Shown piece after piece: positions 18,351 through 27,145 of a stretch of DNA of 64,000 bases. The notes under the pieces are model-generated. The model searched no databases, was not told where the DNA came from, and was given only the letters and a program-made list of their open reading frames with translations. How positions within the stretch are numbered: position 1 is the stretch's first letter; each line of letters opens with the position of its first letter. A program made the position numbers and the translations under genes. Origin of the DNA: G963663315 sp965116335. Lineage in GTDB: Bacteria > Pseudomonadota > Gammaproteobacteria > Arenicellales > Poriferihabitantaceae. The stretch spans positions 2,542,001-2,606,000 of the forward strand of contig OZ220677.1 of assembly GCA_965116335.1 (NCBI GenBank), given 5' to 3'.

Positions 18351-19358
18351 ATGACGGGATACAGGGCAAGAAGATTATGGCAGGCAGCCTTGGGCGCGAT
18401 TCTGGTGATCGGGTTGGCGGCGGTCTGGTTCTACTATTATTCGATCTCGAAGCCGCTTCATTTCGGTGGCGGGGTATACCTGGTTGAACGGGGAAAATCG
18501 GTATCACAGATCGCGCGGGATCTGGTCGATAAAGACATTCTCGCAGAACCCTGGTCGCTGAAACTATATGTCCGGTTTAACAAGGTCGGACACCTGATTC
18601 AGGCCGGGGAATACAGATTCCCGGATGGCATCCGACTTTCTGAATTTGTCGACAAGCTGGTTACGGGGGAGGATCAGGTTGCGGTGCGGATTACGTTGAT
18701 AGAGGGATGGACATTCAGGCAGATGCGCGAGGCCATCAATCAGGCGCCAAAGCTTGAGAAAATAACTACCGACTGGAGCGACGAGAAAATCATGGAAGAG
18801 CTGGGGCATGCCGGGTTGCATCCTGAGGGGCAGTTTTATCCAGATACTTATGAGTACCGGCATGGCGACCCGGATCTGACGATATACAGAAAATCATTTA
18901 TGCTGATGCGTGATAAGCTGGAACAGGTCTGGCAACAGCGTGACCATGATATCCAGCTCAAAAATCCGTATCAGGCCCTGATTCTTGCCTCGATTATCGA
19001 GAAAGAATGCCAGATTCGTGAGGAACAACCGCTGGTTTCTGCTGTATTTCATAATCGGTTGCGGCTGCGAATGCGCCTGCAGGCAGACCCCACGGTCATT
19101 TATGGAATGGGAGATGAGTACCAGGGCCGTATCCGGCGCAAACACCTGAAGGCCGATACGCCGTACAATACCTATACCCGATTCGGGCTGACGCCGACTC
19201 CCATCAGTCTGCCCGGACAGAGTGCTCTGATGGCTGCAGTCAATCCCGCGAAGTCAAAATCACTCTACTTTGTGGCTTCCGGCGGAGGCAGGCATCAGTT
19301 CTCCGATACTCTGCAAGAGCACAATGCGGCAGTGAGAAAGTACATCCTCAAAAAATAA
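18351..19358 (+). CDS. mltG: Endolytic murein transglycosylase MltG (YceG)
   Basis: A 335-residue single-pass protein that cuts nascent glycan strands and helps set their length. A membrane helix lies near residues 14-32 (LGAILVIGLAAVWFYYY), followed by a LysM-like region and the catalytic domain with IIEKECQIREEQP (catalytic Glu), AVFHNRLRLRMRLQ, DPTVIYGMG and PTPISLPG. The gene is in its usual place between fabF and tmk. Confidence 0.95.
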   Translation: MTGYRARRLWQAALGAILVIGLAAVWFYYYSISKPLHFGGGVYLVERGKSVSQIARDLVDKDILAEPWSLKLYVRFNKVGHLIQAGEYRFPDGIRLSEFVDKLVTGEDQVAVRITLIEGWTFRQMREAINQAPKLEKITTDWSDEKIMEELGHAGLHPEGQFYPDTYEYRHGDPDLTIYRKSFMLMRDKLEQVWQQRDHDIQLKNPYQALILASIIEKECQIREEQPLVSAVFHNRLRLRMRLQADPTVIYGMGDEYQGRIRRKHLKADTPYNTYTRFGLTPTPISLPGQSALMAAVNPAKSKSLYFVASGGGRHQFSDTLQEHNAAVRKYILKK

Positions 19359-19369
19359 GACCGGCAGAT

Positions 19370-20014
19370 ATGTATAAAGGGTTATTTATCACAGTGGAAG
19401 GGTCAGACGGTGCTGGCAAGACTACCCATATCCCATTCCTTGAGCGGCTTTTGAGTGAGGCCGGTCTGGAAGTCATTGTTACGCGTGAACCCGGTGGAAC
19501 CCGGCTTGGAGAGGCGTTGAGAGAGATTCTGCTGCATCAGCCGGAGCAGTCGATTTGTGGCAATACTGAACTATTGCTGATGTTTGCCGCCAGGGCTGAG
19601 CATCTCGAACAAGTCATTCTACCGGCGGTGCGATCCGGTAAATGTGTTTTATGTGATCGGTTCACCGATGCCACCTATGCCTACCAGGGTGGGGGCCGGG
19701 GAGTGGACGAGAACCGGATAGAGACGCTTGAGGAGTGGGTGCAAAACGGTTATCAGCCGGACCTGACATTGGTTTTTGACGTGCCGGTGGAGGTAGGCTT
19801 GAGCCGCACCCGCAGTCGGCAAGATCAACTGGATCGGTTTGAACAGGAGGACACCGCATTCAAGGAGTCGGTTCGCCGCGCCTATCAAGACCGTGCGCGT
19901 CGATACCCTGAGCGTATAAAACTGGTGGATTCGAGTTACAGTATCGCACAGATTCAGGATGTTTTGATGGGTCATGTCGAGTCCATCCTCGAATCCCGAT
20001 CATCTGCAACCTGA
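19370..20014 (+). CDS. tmk: Thymidylate kinase
   Basis: Phosphorylates dTMP to dTDP. The 214-residue protein has the P-loop EGSDGAGKTTH, the DR(F/Y) motif CDRFTDATYAYQGGGRG, and a LID region with RSRQDQLDRFEQED. It starts 11 bases after mltG and ends 8 bases before holB; the three genes form one transcript. Confidence 0.96.
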   Translation: MYKGLFITVEGSDGAGKTTHIPFLERLLSEAGLEVIVTREPGGTRLGEALREILLHQPEQSICGNTELLLMFAARAEHLEQVILPAVRSGKCVLCDRFTDATYAYQGGGRGVDENRIETLEEWVQNGYQPDLTLVFDVPVEVGLSRTRSRQDQLDRFEQEDTAFKESVRRAYQDRARRYPERIKLVDSSYSIAQIQDVLMGHVESILESRSSAT

Positions 20015-20022
20015 GCCGGACA

Positions 20023-21066
20023 TTGAGCATGATTTACCCGTGGCAGACAACAGACTGGAGTCGTATAACCCGTAACCCCGGGCAATCCCATCACGGGATA
20101 TTGTTAAGCGGACGCTCTGGTATCGGCAAACGCGAGTTCGCAGTGCAATACTGCCAGCACCTGCTTTGTGACCAGACTACGCCGGAGTCATGCGAGCCGT
20201 GTGGTCAATGCCGGAATTGTCGTCTTTTCACAGCCGCAACGCATCCTGATTTTCATGTTCTGACGACGCAGTCCGAAGCCGTGAAGGGTCGGTGCACGCT
20301 GATTTCCCGATACAGTGATCGTTATCACGACAGCAGGGAGCGGAAAGCGAAACCGGGACAAATTATTTCGATAGATCAAATCCGTCTGCTGATTGAACGG
20401 TTTGCAACCCATTCGCATATTTCCGCGAATCGGGTTGCGTTGATCCTGCCAGCGGACGCGATGAATACGAATGCGGCCAACGCACTGTTGAAATTGCTCG
20501 AAGAGCCTCCCTCCGGGGCTCTGTTTGTGCTGGTTACTGCCGAGCCTGACCGGCTACCCGCCACCATACGGAGTCGTTGCATGAGCCATGTTCTGGCGAC
20601 CCCTGACCGTGAAACCGCACTGGGCTGGCTTGAGCAGGAAGTGGCCGGGGAGTCTGCCCCGATTGCCCTGAAACTCGCTTCTGGTGGTCCGGTGGATGCG
20701 AAAACCCTGGCAGATGAAGGATTGCTTGAGATGCACAGGACTTATCTGAAAGGATTAACCGGCCTGTTGTCAGGGCGTGTTGCCGCTCTGGAACTGGCCA
20801 GCCAATTATCAAAAATGGATTTCGGTCGAATACTTACCTGGTTGCAGCAGTCTGTTATTGATCTGGTCAAATGGCGGCAGACTGAAGTGAAGCCGGACTG
20901 GGTGCATGGATGTGAGGCGCACTGTGTGAACGCCTCCATTGAGAGACTGTATCAGCTTTATGATAGAATAAACCGTTATCGCCGTATTTCCCGCGATCCG
21001 TTGAATCAGCAACTTGCGATTGAGGATTTGTTGCTGACTCTGCAAAAAATAGTGCCGAAGACTTGA
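20023..21066 (+). CDS. holB: DNA polymerase III subunit delta'
   Basis: Clamp-loader subunit of 347 residues. Present are a P-loop-like GRSGIGKREF, a four-cysteine zinc module (CEPCGQCRNC), the NALLKLLEEPPS motif and the RSRC sensor/arginine-finger segment shared with clamp-loader ATPases. The start may be ATG 20023 or ATG 20029 (MIYPWQTT). It overlaps the alternative upstream start of tatD. The pilZ gene often found next is absent. Confidence 0.93.
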   Translation: MSMIYPWQTTDWSRITRNPGQSHHGILLSGRSGIGKREFAVQYCQHLLCDQTTPESCEPCGQCRNCRLFTAATHPDFHVLTTQSEAVKGRCTLISRYSDRYHDSRERKAKPGQIISIDQIRLLIERFATHSHISANRVALILPADAMNTNAANALLKLLEEPPSGALFVLVTAEPDRLPATIRSRCMSHVLATPDRETALGWLEQEVAGESAPIALKLASGGPVDAKTLADEGLLEMHRTYLKGLTGLLSGRVAALELASQLSKMDFGRILTWLQQSVIDLVKWRQTEVKPDWVHGCEAHCVNASIERLYQLYDRINRYRRISRDPLNQQLAIEDLLLTLQKIVPKT

Positions 21067-21071
21067 TTCCC

Positions 21072-21845
21072 ATGCAGCTCGTAGATTCCCATTGCCATAT
21101 CAACTTTGACCCTCTGTGCCAGGATATTGAGGGGTTAATGCTACGGGCGAAGCAGAATCAGGTCGATTATATGTTGTGTGTATCGGTCAATCTGGAGGAT
21201 TACCCGCAAATCGAGAAGCTGGCCGGGCAATATGACAATATTTTCTCATCGGTGGGAGTGCATCCCAACTATACGGACTGTCTGGAGCCGGAGTGCGCCG
21301 ACCTGCTTGACCTGGCCCGCAATCCCGACGTGATCGCGATTGGAGAGACCGGTCTCGATTATTTCAGGAACGAGGGAGACGCGCCCTGGCAAAAAAAGCG
21401 ATTTGAGAATCATATCCATGCCGCCCGGGAATCCGGCAAACCGCTGATCATTCATACCCGTGCAGCCGCCGACGATACCATGGATATGCTGGAGGCCCTG
21501 GAAGCCGGGGATTGTGGTGGTGTGATGCACTGTTTCGCTGAAGATTGGGCAACAGCCAGAAGGGCATTGGATATTGGCTTTTATATTTCGTTCTCCGGTA
21601 TTGTGACATTCAAAAATGCACAGTCGCTGCGGGAGGTTGCCCGGAAAACACCGATCGATCGAATGTTGATCGAAACCGACAGCCCATATCTTGCGCCCGT
21701 GCCCCATCGCGGAAAGGTCAATGAGCCGGGTTTTGTGCGTCACACGGCGCAGTTCCTGTCCGACTTTTTGTCCGTGCCGCTAGAAGAACTGGCCCAGTCA
21801 ACCACGGATAATTTCTTCCGGCTTTTTTCTCACGCCAGCCGCTGA
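21072..21845 (+). CDS. TatD-family metal-dependent hydrolase
   Basis: A 257-residue TIM-barrel DNase/hydrolase of the TatD (YcfH) group. Metal-ligand motifs are DSHCHINFD, GETGLDYF, IIHTRAA, MHCFAED and ETDSPYLAP. The ATG at 21072 fits the conserved start MQLVDSHCH better than the TTG at 21063. It ends the fab-tmk-holB operon, its usual place, and converges with yggX. Confidence 0.93.
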   Translation: MQLVDSHCHINFDPLCQDIEGLMLRAKQNQVDYMLCVSVNLEDYPQIEKLAGQYDNIFSSVGVHPNYTDCLEPECADLLDLARNPDVIAIGETGLDYFRNEGDAPWQKKRFENHIHAARESGKPLIIHTRAAADDTMDMLEALEAGDCGGVMHCFAEDWATARRALDIGFYISFSGIVTFKNAQSLREVARKTPIDRMLIETDSPYLAPVPHRGKVNEPGFVRHTAQFLSDFLSVPLEELAQSTTDNFFRLFSHASR

Positions 21846-21858
21846 CTATTTGCTCGAT

Positions 21859-22134
21859 TCAGGCTGGATTGAAGCCTTGCGGGGCTGAGCGTCCGTATTC
21901 GCCTTCGTTGAACAAAAACCCGACCAGATGCTTCTCGATCAGGTTTTGATTTGCAAGGTCGGCAGAATTGAGTTGATATTCATTGATGATCATTACCGAT
22001 CTTTCCAGCCATTGTTGCCAGGCATCACGGGATATGTTGTGGTAAATCCGCTGGCCAAGCTCCCCCGGATAGGGTGGTTTGTCCAGGCCTTCAGACTGCT
22101 TGTTGAAGAATACGCAGTGAACAGTATGTGTCAT
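21859..22134 (-). CDS. yggX: YggX-family Fe(II)-trafficking/oxidative-damage protein
   Basis: A 91-residue protein with the YggX core: the Cys near residue 7 (MTHTVHCVFF), PPYPGELGQRIYHNIS, AWQQWLERSVMIINEYQLN and the C-terminal FLFNEGEYG. The family protects Fe-S enzymes from oxidative damage. In many gammaproteobacteria it sits with mutY; here it stands alone next to erpA, another Fe-S gene on the opposite strand. Confidence 0.93.
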   Translation of the reverse strand: MTHTVHCVFFNKQSEGLDKPPYPGELGQRIYHNISRDAWQQWLERSVMIINEYQLNSADLANQNLIEKHLVGFLFNEGEYGRSAPQGFNPA

Positions 22135-22225
22135 GGTCGGCTTTGGTATGGATAGAGTCTGTAAAATGGCGTGATGGTCATGCCGTAAGTGGTTCGGTGA
22201 CAGATTTCAGGGTTGTTGATTGCTT

Positions 22226-22243
22226 GATATTGTATACAATATC
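22226..22243. promoter_or_regulatory. Perfect 18-bp palindrome upstream of erpA
   Basis: GATATTGTATACAATATC is perfectly self-complementary and lies 67 bases upstream of erpA. TTGATA at 22224-22229 and the TATAGATAAT region around 22247-22257 could be -35 and -10, placing the palindrome in the promoter spacer as a repressor site would be. The core TTGTATACAA resembles operators of GntR/FCD regulators. It does not obviously match IscR sites. Confidence 0.5.
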
Positions 22244-22309
22244 ACTATATAGATAATACCGCCTGGTTCAATAGAGGATTTTACAGAGAATTTTACAGAG
22301 GATTGCAAT

Positions 22310-22681
22310 ATGAGTGAATATAGTCAGATTCTAACCGAGTCCGATCTGGTGGTTACGGATGCGGCAAAAGATAAAATATCCAAGCTGATCAACGATACCA
22401 ACGGGGATGCGTCAGCGGTCAGGATTTATGTGTCCGGCGGCGGCTGCTCCGGTATGAACTACGGCATGACCTTCACGGAAAAAGCGGAAGCCATGGATAG
22501 CGCGATGAACGACGACAATGGTTTCCAGCTGGTGGTTGACCCTTTCGCACTGAGCTTTCTTGAGGGTGCCGAGGTGGATTATGTGGATGACGGAGTCAAT
22601 GCGACATTTGTTTTCAACAACGTCTTTCAGGCTGTTGGCGGCAGCGGCGCCTGCGGGGGATGTGGTGGCGGTGCCTTCTAA
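22310..22681 (+). CDS. erpA: Iron-sulfur cluster insertion protein ErpA
   Basis: A 123-residue A-type carrier that delivers Fe-S clusters to apo-proteins. The three ligand cysteines are visible: one in SGGGCSGMNYGM and two in the C-terminal CGGCGGG. An extended N-terminus and VDPFALSFLEGAEVDY are family features. Its 3' end overlaps the start of clpS. Confidence 0.92.
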   Translation: MSEYSQILTESDLVVTDAAKDKISKLINDTNGDASAVRIYVSGGGCSGMNYGMTFTEKAEAMDSAMNDDNGFQLVVDPFALSFLEGAEVDYVDDGVNATFVFNNVFQAVGGSGACGGCGGGAF

Positions 22682-22991
22682 TCAGAAGCCTTCTTCCGGT
22701 GCCGGACTGGTTGTAGAAAAGTCTGCCGCCAAACCGAAAAAGCCCCCGTTATACAAGGTTCTGCTGCTCAATGACGATTACACTCCGATGGAGTTCGTGG
22801 TCTATTTGCTGATGCGTTATTTTGCAATGAATCAGGAACAGGCGGAACGGGTCATGTTGCAAGTGCATATAAAGGGCATCGGAGTTTGTGGTGTCTTTCC
22901 ACGCGAGATCGCTGAAACCAAGGTGCGCCTGGTCATGAATTTCGCTACTGAGAACCAGCACCCGTTGCAGTGCACTCTGGAACGGGCGTGA
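22671..22991 (+). CDS. clpS: ATP-dependent Clp protease adaptor ClpS
   Basis: A 106-residue N-degron adaptor that delivers substrates to ClpAP. The core YKVLLLNDDYTPMEFVVYLL, the helix NQEQAERVMLQVHIKG and the GVCGVFPREIAETK segment are all present. The frame is open back to 22560, but the matching length and homology favour a GTG at 22671 (others at 22662 and 22665), which overlaps erpA by 11 bases and suggests translational coupling. clpA follows after 23 bases. Confidence 0.93.
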   Translation: MPSNQKPSSGAGLVVEKSAAKPKKPPLYKVLLLNDDYTPMEFVVYLLMRYFAMNQEQAERVMLQVHIKGIGVCGVFPREIAETKVRLVMNFATENQHPLQCTLERA

Positions 22992-23014
22992 ACTGGTGGC
23001 AATGAGGATATCCG

Positions 23015-25261
23015 ATGCTTTCAGAACAACTTGAAATCGCATTAGGTCATGCCGTATCCCTGGCCCGCAAAGAACGCCATGAAATAATCACGGTTGAACA
23101 TCTCCTGCTTTCCCTGCTTGAAGACCGGGAAACCAGACGTACTCTGGTTGCTTGCGGAGGTAATATCGAGAAACTCCGCAACGCTCTGTCCGAATATCTG
23201 AAATCCGAGATTGCTGTTGTTTCCGGAGACGACGAACCGCAACCGGGCATGGGATTCCAAAGAGTATTACAACGGGCCATCATGCATGTGCAGAGTTCGG
23301 GCAATAAGGAAGTCAGAGGCAATAACGTTCTGGTTGCCGTATTCGGTGAGAAAGAGTCCTATGCGGTCTACTTCCTGAGTCAGCAGGAAATAACCCGCTA
23401 CGATGTGGTCAACTTCATATCACACGGAGTCACAAAAATTTCCGAGCCGGGTCGTCTGCCTTCTCCTGAGCAGGGGGATGAACCCCATGTCGAACAACCG
23501 GAAGACGAACCGGAAGGCCCGCTGGAAGCCTATACGATTAACTTGAACAAGCTGGCCATGGACGGGAAAATTGATCCACTGATCGGCCGACAAAAAGAAC
23601 TCGACCGTGCAGTCCGGATTCTTTGTCGGCGCAGGAAAAACAACCCGCTGTTCGTCGGTGAAGCGGGGGTCGGCAAGACCGCTATTGCGGAAGGCCTGGC
23701 TCGCAAGATCGTGTTGAATGAAGCCCCTTCAGTACTGGGTGAAAGCACGATATACAGTCTCGACATGGGTGCCTTGCTGGCTGGTGCGAAGTATCGGGGT
23801 GACTTTGAACAGAGATTGAAGGCGGTCTTGAAAGCGCTCGACGATGAACCGGGAGCGATCCTGTTTATTGATGAAATTCATACCATAATCGGTGCTGGCG
23901 CAGTCTCTGGCGGAGTGATGGACGCATCCAACCTGCTCAAGCCCGTGCTGGCATCCGGCGACCTGAAATGTATCGGTTCAACGACCTACAAGGAGTACCG
24001 GGGGATATTTGAGAAAGACCGGGCATTATCCAGAAGATTCCAGAAAATCGACATCGTAGAGCCCAGTGTGGATGAAGCGGTGGATATATTGCGGGGATTG
24101 AAAGCCCGGTTTGAAAAGCACCACGACGTCAAGTATACCCAGCCAGCGTTACGCTCTGCGGTAGAGCTTTCGGCGCGTTATTTGTCTGACCGCAAGCTCC
24201 CGGATACCGCGATCGATGTAATTGATGAGGCGGGCGCCAAAACCCGACTGGATGAAGGCAAGGCACGCAGGAGAACCATCGGAGTCAAGGAAGTTGAAAA
24301 CATGATTTCCGACATTGCCCGCATCCCCTCAAAACACGTATCGAGCTCGGATTTGAAATCGCTCAAAACTCTTGAGCGTGATTTGAAAATGATGGTTTTC
24401 GGGCAGGATGCCGCCATTACCGCGCTGGCCTCTTCGGTCAAGATGGCACGAGCCGGAATGGGTAATACCGAGAAACCGATTGCATCCTTTCTGTTCTCTG
24501 GCCCGACCGGAGTCGGCAAGACCGAGGTCACCAAACAGCTTGCCAGCACACTGGGTATCGAGTTTATCCGCTTCGACATGTCCGAATATATGGAGCGCCA
24601 TACCGTATCAAGACTGATCGGAGCACCACCGGGCTATGTCGGGTTTGATCAAGGCGGCCTGCTGACCGATGCGATCAACAAGCACCCGCATTCGGTTCTG
24701 CTGCTGGATGAAATCGAAAAGGCCCACCCGGATATCTTCAATATTCTGCTGCAGGTGATGGACTACGGCAGCCTGACCGACAACAATGGCCGGAAGTCTG
24801 ATTTCAGGAATGTGATCATCGTCATGACCACCAACGCCGGGTCGGAGCAATCCCTGCGAGAATCCATGGGTTTTGTGCAACAGGACAACAGCACGGACGA
24901 TATGGCGGCCATCAAGAAAACCTTCACCCCGGAGTTCCGCAATCGGCTGGACAATATCATTCGATTCGATGGCCTGGACAACAAGACGATCATCCATGTC
25001 GTGAAGAAGTTCATCATGGAGCTGGAGCAGCAACTGGCTGAGAAACAGGTCAGCCTGGAGGTTCGGGAATCAGCCATCAAATGGCTGGCCAGAAAAGGCT
25101 ACGACGCCAACATGGGCGCCAGACCAATGGCCCGCGTCATTCAACAGCAAATCAAGCAGCCTCTGGCCGAAGAATTGTTGTTCGGGAAATTAAAGAAAGG
25201 CGGACAAGTAACCGTAACCTGCAAAAACGACCAACTGGAATTCACCATCAGCCGGGACTGA
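23015..25261 (+). CDS. clpA: ATP-dependent Clp protease ATP-binding subunit ClpA
   Basis: A 748-residue Hsp100 unfoldase working with ClpP. The N-domain (LGHAVSLARKERHEIITVEHLLLSLL) binds ClpS; AAA1 has GEAGVGKTAIAEG with LFIDEIHTIIG, and AAA2 has GPTGVGKTEVTKQ with LLLDEIEKAH. The ClpP-contact loop reads MGF where E. coli ClpA has IGL, followed by the conserved DNSTDDMAAIKK. It is encoded directly after clpS as usual. The accessory island begins just after its stop. Confidence 0.97.
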   Translation: MLSEQLEIALGHAVSLARKERHEIITVEHLLLSLLEDRETRRTLVACGGNIEKLRNALSEYLKSEIAVVSGDDEPQPGMGFQRVLQRAIMHVQSSGNKEVRGNNVLVAVFGEKESYAVYFLSQQEITRYDVVNFISHGVTKISEPGRLPSPEQGDEPHVEQPEDEPEGPLEAYTINLNKLAMDGKIDPLIGRQKELDRAVRILCRRRKNNPLFVGEAGVGKTAIAEGLARKIVLNEAPSVLGESTIYSLDMGALLAGAKYRGDFEQRLKAVLKALDDEPGAILFIDEIHTIIGAGAVSGGVMDASNLLKPVLASGDLKCIGSTTYKEYRGIFEKDRALSRRFQKIDIVEPSVDEAVDILRGLKARFEKHHDVKYTQPALRSAVELSARYLSDRKLPDTAIDVIDEAGAKTRLDEGKARRRTIGVKEVENMISDIARIPSKHVSSSDLKSLKTLERDLKMMVFGQDAAITALASSVKMARAGMGNTEKPIASFLFSGPTGVGKTEVTKQLASTLGIEFIRFDMSEYMERHTVSRLIGAPPGYVGFDQGGLLTDAINKHPHSVLLLDEIEKAHPDIFNILLQVMDYGSLTDNNGRKSDFRNVIIVMTTNAGSEQSLRESMGFVQQDNSTDDMAAIKKTFTPEFRNRLDNIIRFDGLDNKTIIHVVKKFIMELEQQLAEKQVSLEVRESAIKWLARKGYDANMGARPMARVIQQQIKQPLAEELLFGKLKKGGQVTVTCKNDQLEFTISRD

Positions 25262-25285
25262 TGGCGGGGGCAGGCTTCTCTATTA

Positions 25286-25444
25286 TTGGCGACCGTACTA
25301 TTGTTAGCAAAGATACCCCATAACACTATTGCCGACATGGAAGATGTCTATTGGGCCGAGCAGGCTCTTGAGCGTGTCCGAAGCGGAGAGGAAACCACCC
25401 ACACCCTTTCCGAAGTAGAACAGGAACTTGGTTTGGAAGATTGA
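25286..25444 (+). pseudogene. C-terminal fragment of a ribbon-helix-helix (RelB/CopG-like) antitoxin
   Basis: The frame reads ...HNTIADMEDVYWAEQALER and then VRSGEETTHTLSEVEQELGL-ED before its stop. That end resembles CopG/RelB-type antitoxins, in which a DNA-binding ribbon-helix-helix precedes a helix of the form DMED-Y-AEQALERV-RSGEE. The DNA-binding half is missing: upstream there is only unrelated hydrophobic sequence running from the clpA stop. An ATG at 25337 could start a 35-residue peptide. No toxin gene follows; the next gene is a repeat protein. Assignment rests on short similarity recalled from the family. Confidence 0.45.
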
Positions 25445-25451
25445 ACCTGCG

Positions 25452-25466
25452 CCGGGTATATTCCGG
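25452..25466. repeat. Module 5' palindrome, copy 1
   Basis: CCGGGTATATTCCGG, 29 bases upstream of the first repeat-protein gene. The same palindrome with one more C occurs before the other two long repeat genes (29692-29707, 35745-35760), each time followed by a similar leader. It marks the shared 5' boundary of the modules. Confidence 0.7.
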
Positions 25467-25494
25467 ATTTGATCCAGTATCGAGGAATCGAAAG

Positions 25495-26784
25495 ATGGTC
25501 ACAACAGGAGATGCGCCAATGGACAGAGTACCGGACGGCCGGAGGGTGATCAAACTCCCGGATGGTGCGGTTTGGGAAGGCACGTTAGTAGATGGCGAGA
25601 AGAACGGGTATTGGGTGGAGACATGGGCGGATGGTACGGTTATGGAAGGCCCGTATGTAGATGGCAAGATGAACGGGCGTTGGATAGAGAGATGGGCGGA
25701 TGGCGAGGTTTGGGAAGGCACGTATATAGACGATCAGATGAACGGGTATTGGGCGGAGAAATACCCGGATGGTATGGTTCGGGAAGGCCTGTATGTAGAC
25801 GGTGAGAAGAACGGGCATTGGGTGGAGAAATGGGCGGACGGCGAGGTTTGGGAAGGCCCGTATATAGACGATCAGAAAAACGGGCATTGGGTGGAGAAAT
25901 GGGTGGATGGCAGGGTTGATGAAGGTCCGATAGTAGACGATAAGAAGAACGGGCATTGGGCGGTCAAACTCCCGTCTGGTACGGTTTGGGAGGGGCCGTA
26001 TGTAGACAACCAGATGAACGGTCGTTGGGTGATCAAATTCCCGGACGGTGCGGTTATGGAAGGCCCGATTGTAGACGGCCAGAAGAACGGGCATTGGGTG
26101 GAGAAATGGCCAGATGGTATGGTTATGGAAGGCCCGTATGTAGACAACAAGAGGAACGGGCATTGGGTGGAGAAACACTCGGACGGTGCGGTTTGGGAAG
26201 GCCCGTATGTAGACGACCAGAAGAACGGGCATTGGGCGGTCAAACTCCCGTCTGGTACGGTTTGGGAGGGGCCGTATGTAGACAACCAGATGAACGGTCG
26301 TTGGGTGATCAAATTCCCGGACGGTGCGGTTATGGAAGGCCCGATTGTAGACGGCCAGAAGAACGGGCATTGGGTGGAGAAATGGCCAGATGGTATGGTT
26401 ATGGAAGGCCCGTATGTAGACAACAAGAGGAACGGGCATTGGGTGGAGAAACACTCGGACGGTGCGGTTTGGGAAGGCCCGTATGTAGACGACCAGAAGA
26501 ACGGGCATTGGGCGGTCAAACTCCCGTCTGGTACGGTTTGGGAGGGGCCGTATGTAGACAACCAGGTGAACGGTCGTTGGGTGATCAAATTCCCGGATGG
26601 TGCGGTTTGGGAAGGCCCGATTGTAGACGGCCAGAAGAACGGGCATTGGGTGGAGAAATGGCCAGATGGTGGGATTGCAGAAGGGCCTTATGTAGACGGC
26701 AAGAAGACAGGGTATTGGGTGATCAAGGAGCCGAGCGGCAAGGCTAAGGAAGTACGGTATAGATACGGTCACTTGATAGAGTGA
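25495..26784 (+). CDS. MORN/YwqK-like 23-residue repeat protein, no signal peptide
   Basis: A 429-residue protein built almost wholly from about 17 units of 23 residues, of the form NGHWVEKWPDGMVMEGPYVD plus three residues. The G-W...DG...EG pattern belongs to the MORN/YwqK-like beta-hairpin repeats. The ATG at 25495 is chosen because GAGGAA lies upstream; the open frame back to 25441 runs through the conserved leader shared with the sister genes. There is no signal peptide or lipobox, unlike its two large relatives, so a cytosolic location is inferred. YwqK of Bacillus is encoded in a polymorphic-toxin locus, but no toxin is adjacent here, so function is unknown. Long open frames on the antisense strand are a by-product of the repeats. 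Confidence 0.85.
   Translation: MVTTGDAPMDRVPDGRRVIKLPDGAVWEGTLVDGEKNGYWVETWADGTVMEGPYVDGKMNGRWIERWADGEVWEGTYIDDQMNGYWAEKYPDGMVREGLYVDGEKNGHWVEKWADGEVWEGPYIDDQKNGHWVEKWVDGRVDEGPIVDDKKNGHWAVKLPSGTVWEGPYVDNQMNGRWVIKFPDGAVMEGPIVDGQKNGHWVEKWPDGMVMEGPYVDNKRNGHWVEKHSDGAVWEGPYVDDQKNGHWAVKLPSGTVWEGPYVDNQMNGRWVIKFPDGAVMEGPIVDGQKNGHWVEKWPDGMVMEGPYVDNKRNGHWVEKHSDGAVWEGPYVDDQKNGHWAVKLPSGTVWEGPYVDNQVNGRWVIKFPDGAVWEGPIVDGQKNGHWVEKWPDGGIAEGPYVDGKKTGYWVIKEPSGKAKEVRYRYGHLIE
25951..26778. repeat. Three 276-bp tandem repeats within the first repeat gene
   Basis: Blocks start at 25951, 26227 and 26503, each four 69-bp units (92 codons). By eye the first two are identical; the third has diverged in its second half. 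The period is a multiple of three, so expansion or contraction keeps the frame. Confidence 0.85.
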
Positions 26785-26840
26785 CCGATAGCGGGTTTTA
26801 CTGAAGGCGCGACGGGTCAGGTTTCCTGAAGGCAGTCCGA

Positions 26841-26885
26841 GATAGTGTTTTTAATTGCTTGATCGATAGACATACAAACACTATC
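26841..26885. repeat. Module 3' inverted repeat, copy 1
   Basis: GATAGTGTTT (26841-26850) pairs with AAACACTATC (26876-26885) across a 25-base loop. The same arms and similar surrounding bases occur after the other repeat genes (31247-31293, 36985-37032), so this marks the shared 3' boundary of the modules. The 361-base stretch 26785-27145 holds this element and the composite repeat at 26989 but no gene. Confidence 0.7.
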
Positions 26886-26988
26886 ATAAGATCACAATCT
26901 ATATTGATAAGAAACTATAAGGTATCAAAATTACAGATTGAGTTGTGCTACCTACAGGTTCTGATAGCACCTGTAGCTACTCTCTGTC

Positions 26989-27138
26989 ATTCCCGTGGAA
27001 ACGGGAATCCACAACCGACATCTATATACGAAAATAAAGCGGGCGACCACAGAGGGTCGTCCCTACGCATCATACCTCGCAATCGTCATCGTAGGGGACG
27101 GTCACTGTGCCGTCCCGCAACCGGACAATTCATTTGCT
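26989..27138. repeat. Composite interspersed repeat, copy A
   Basis: Begins with ATTCCCGTGGAAACGGGAAT (26989-27008), which fits the ATTCCC-N8-GGGAAT form of neisserial dRS3 elements. A hairpin with GGGCGACCACAGAGGGTCG and one with GGGACGG...CCGTCCC follow, ending at CCGGACAATTCATTTGCT. Related copies are at 31396, 37180 and 39744, with partial ones at 28845 and 34239. Non-coding as far as can be seen. Confidence 0.75.
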
Positions 27139-27145
27139 TTTAATA

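Noticed and set aside
25585..26772. A 395-codon open frame on the minus strand through the repeat gene, and similar long antisense frames in the other two repeat genes
   Set aside because: It mirrors the 69-bp coding repeat, has no ribosome site, and the plus strand has the sensible signal peptides and starts.
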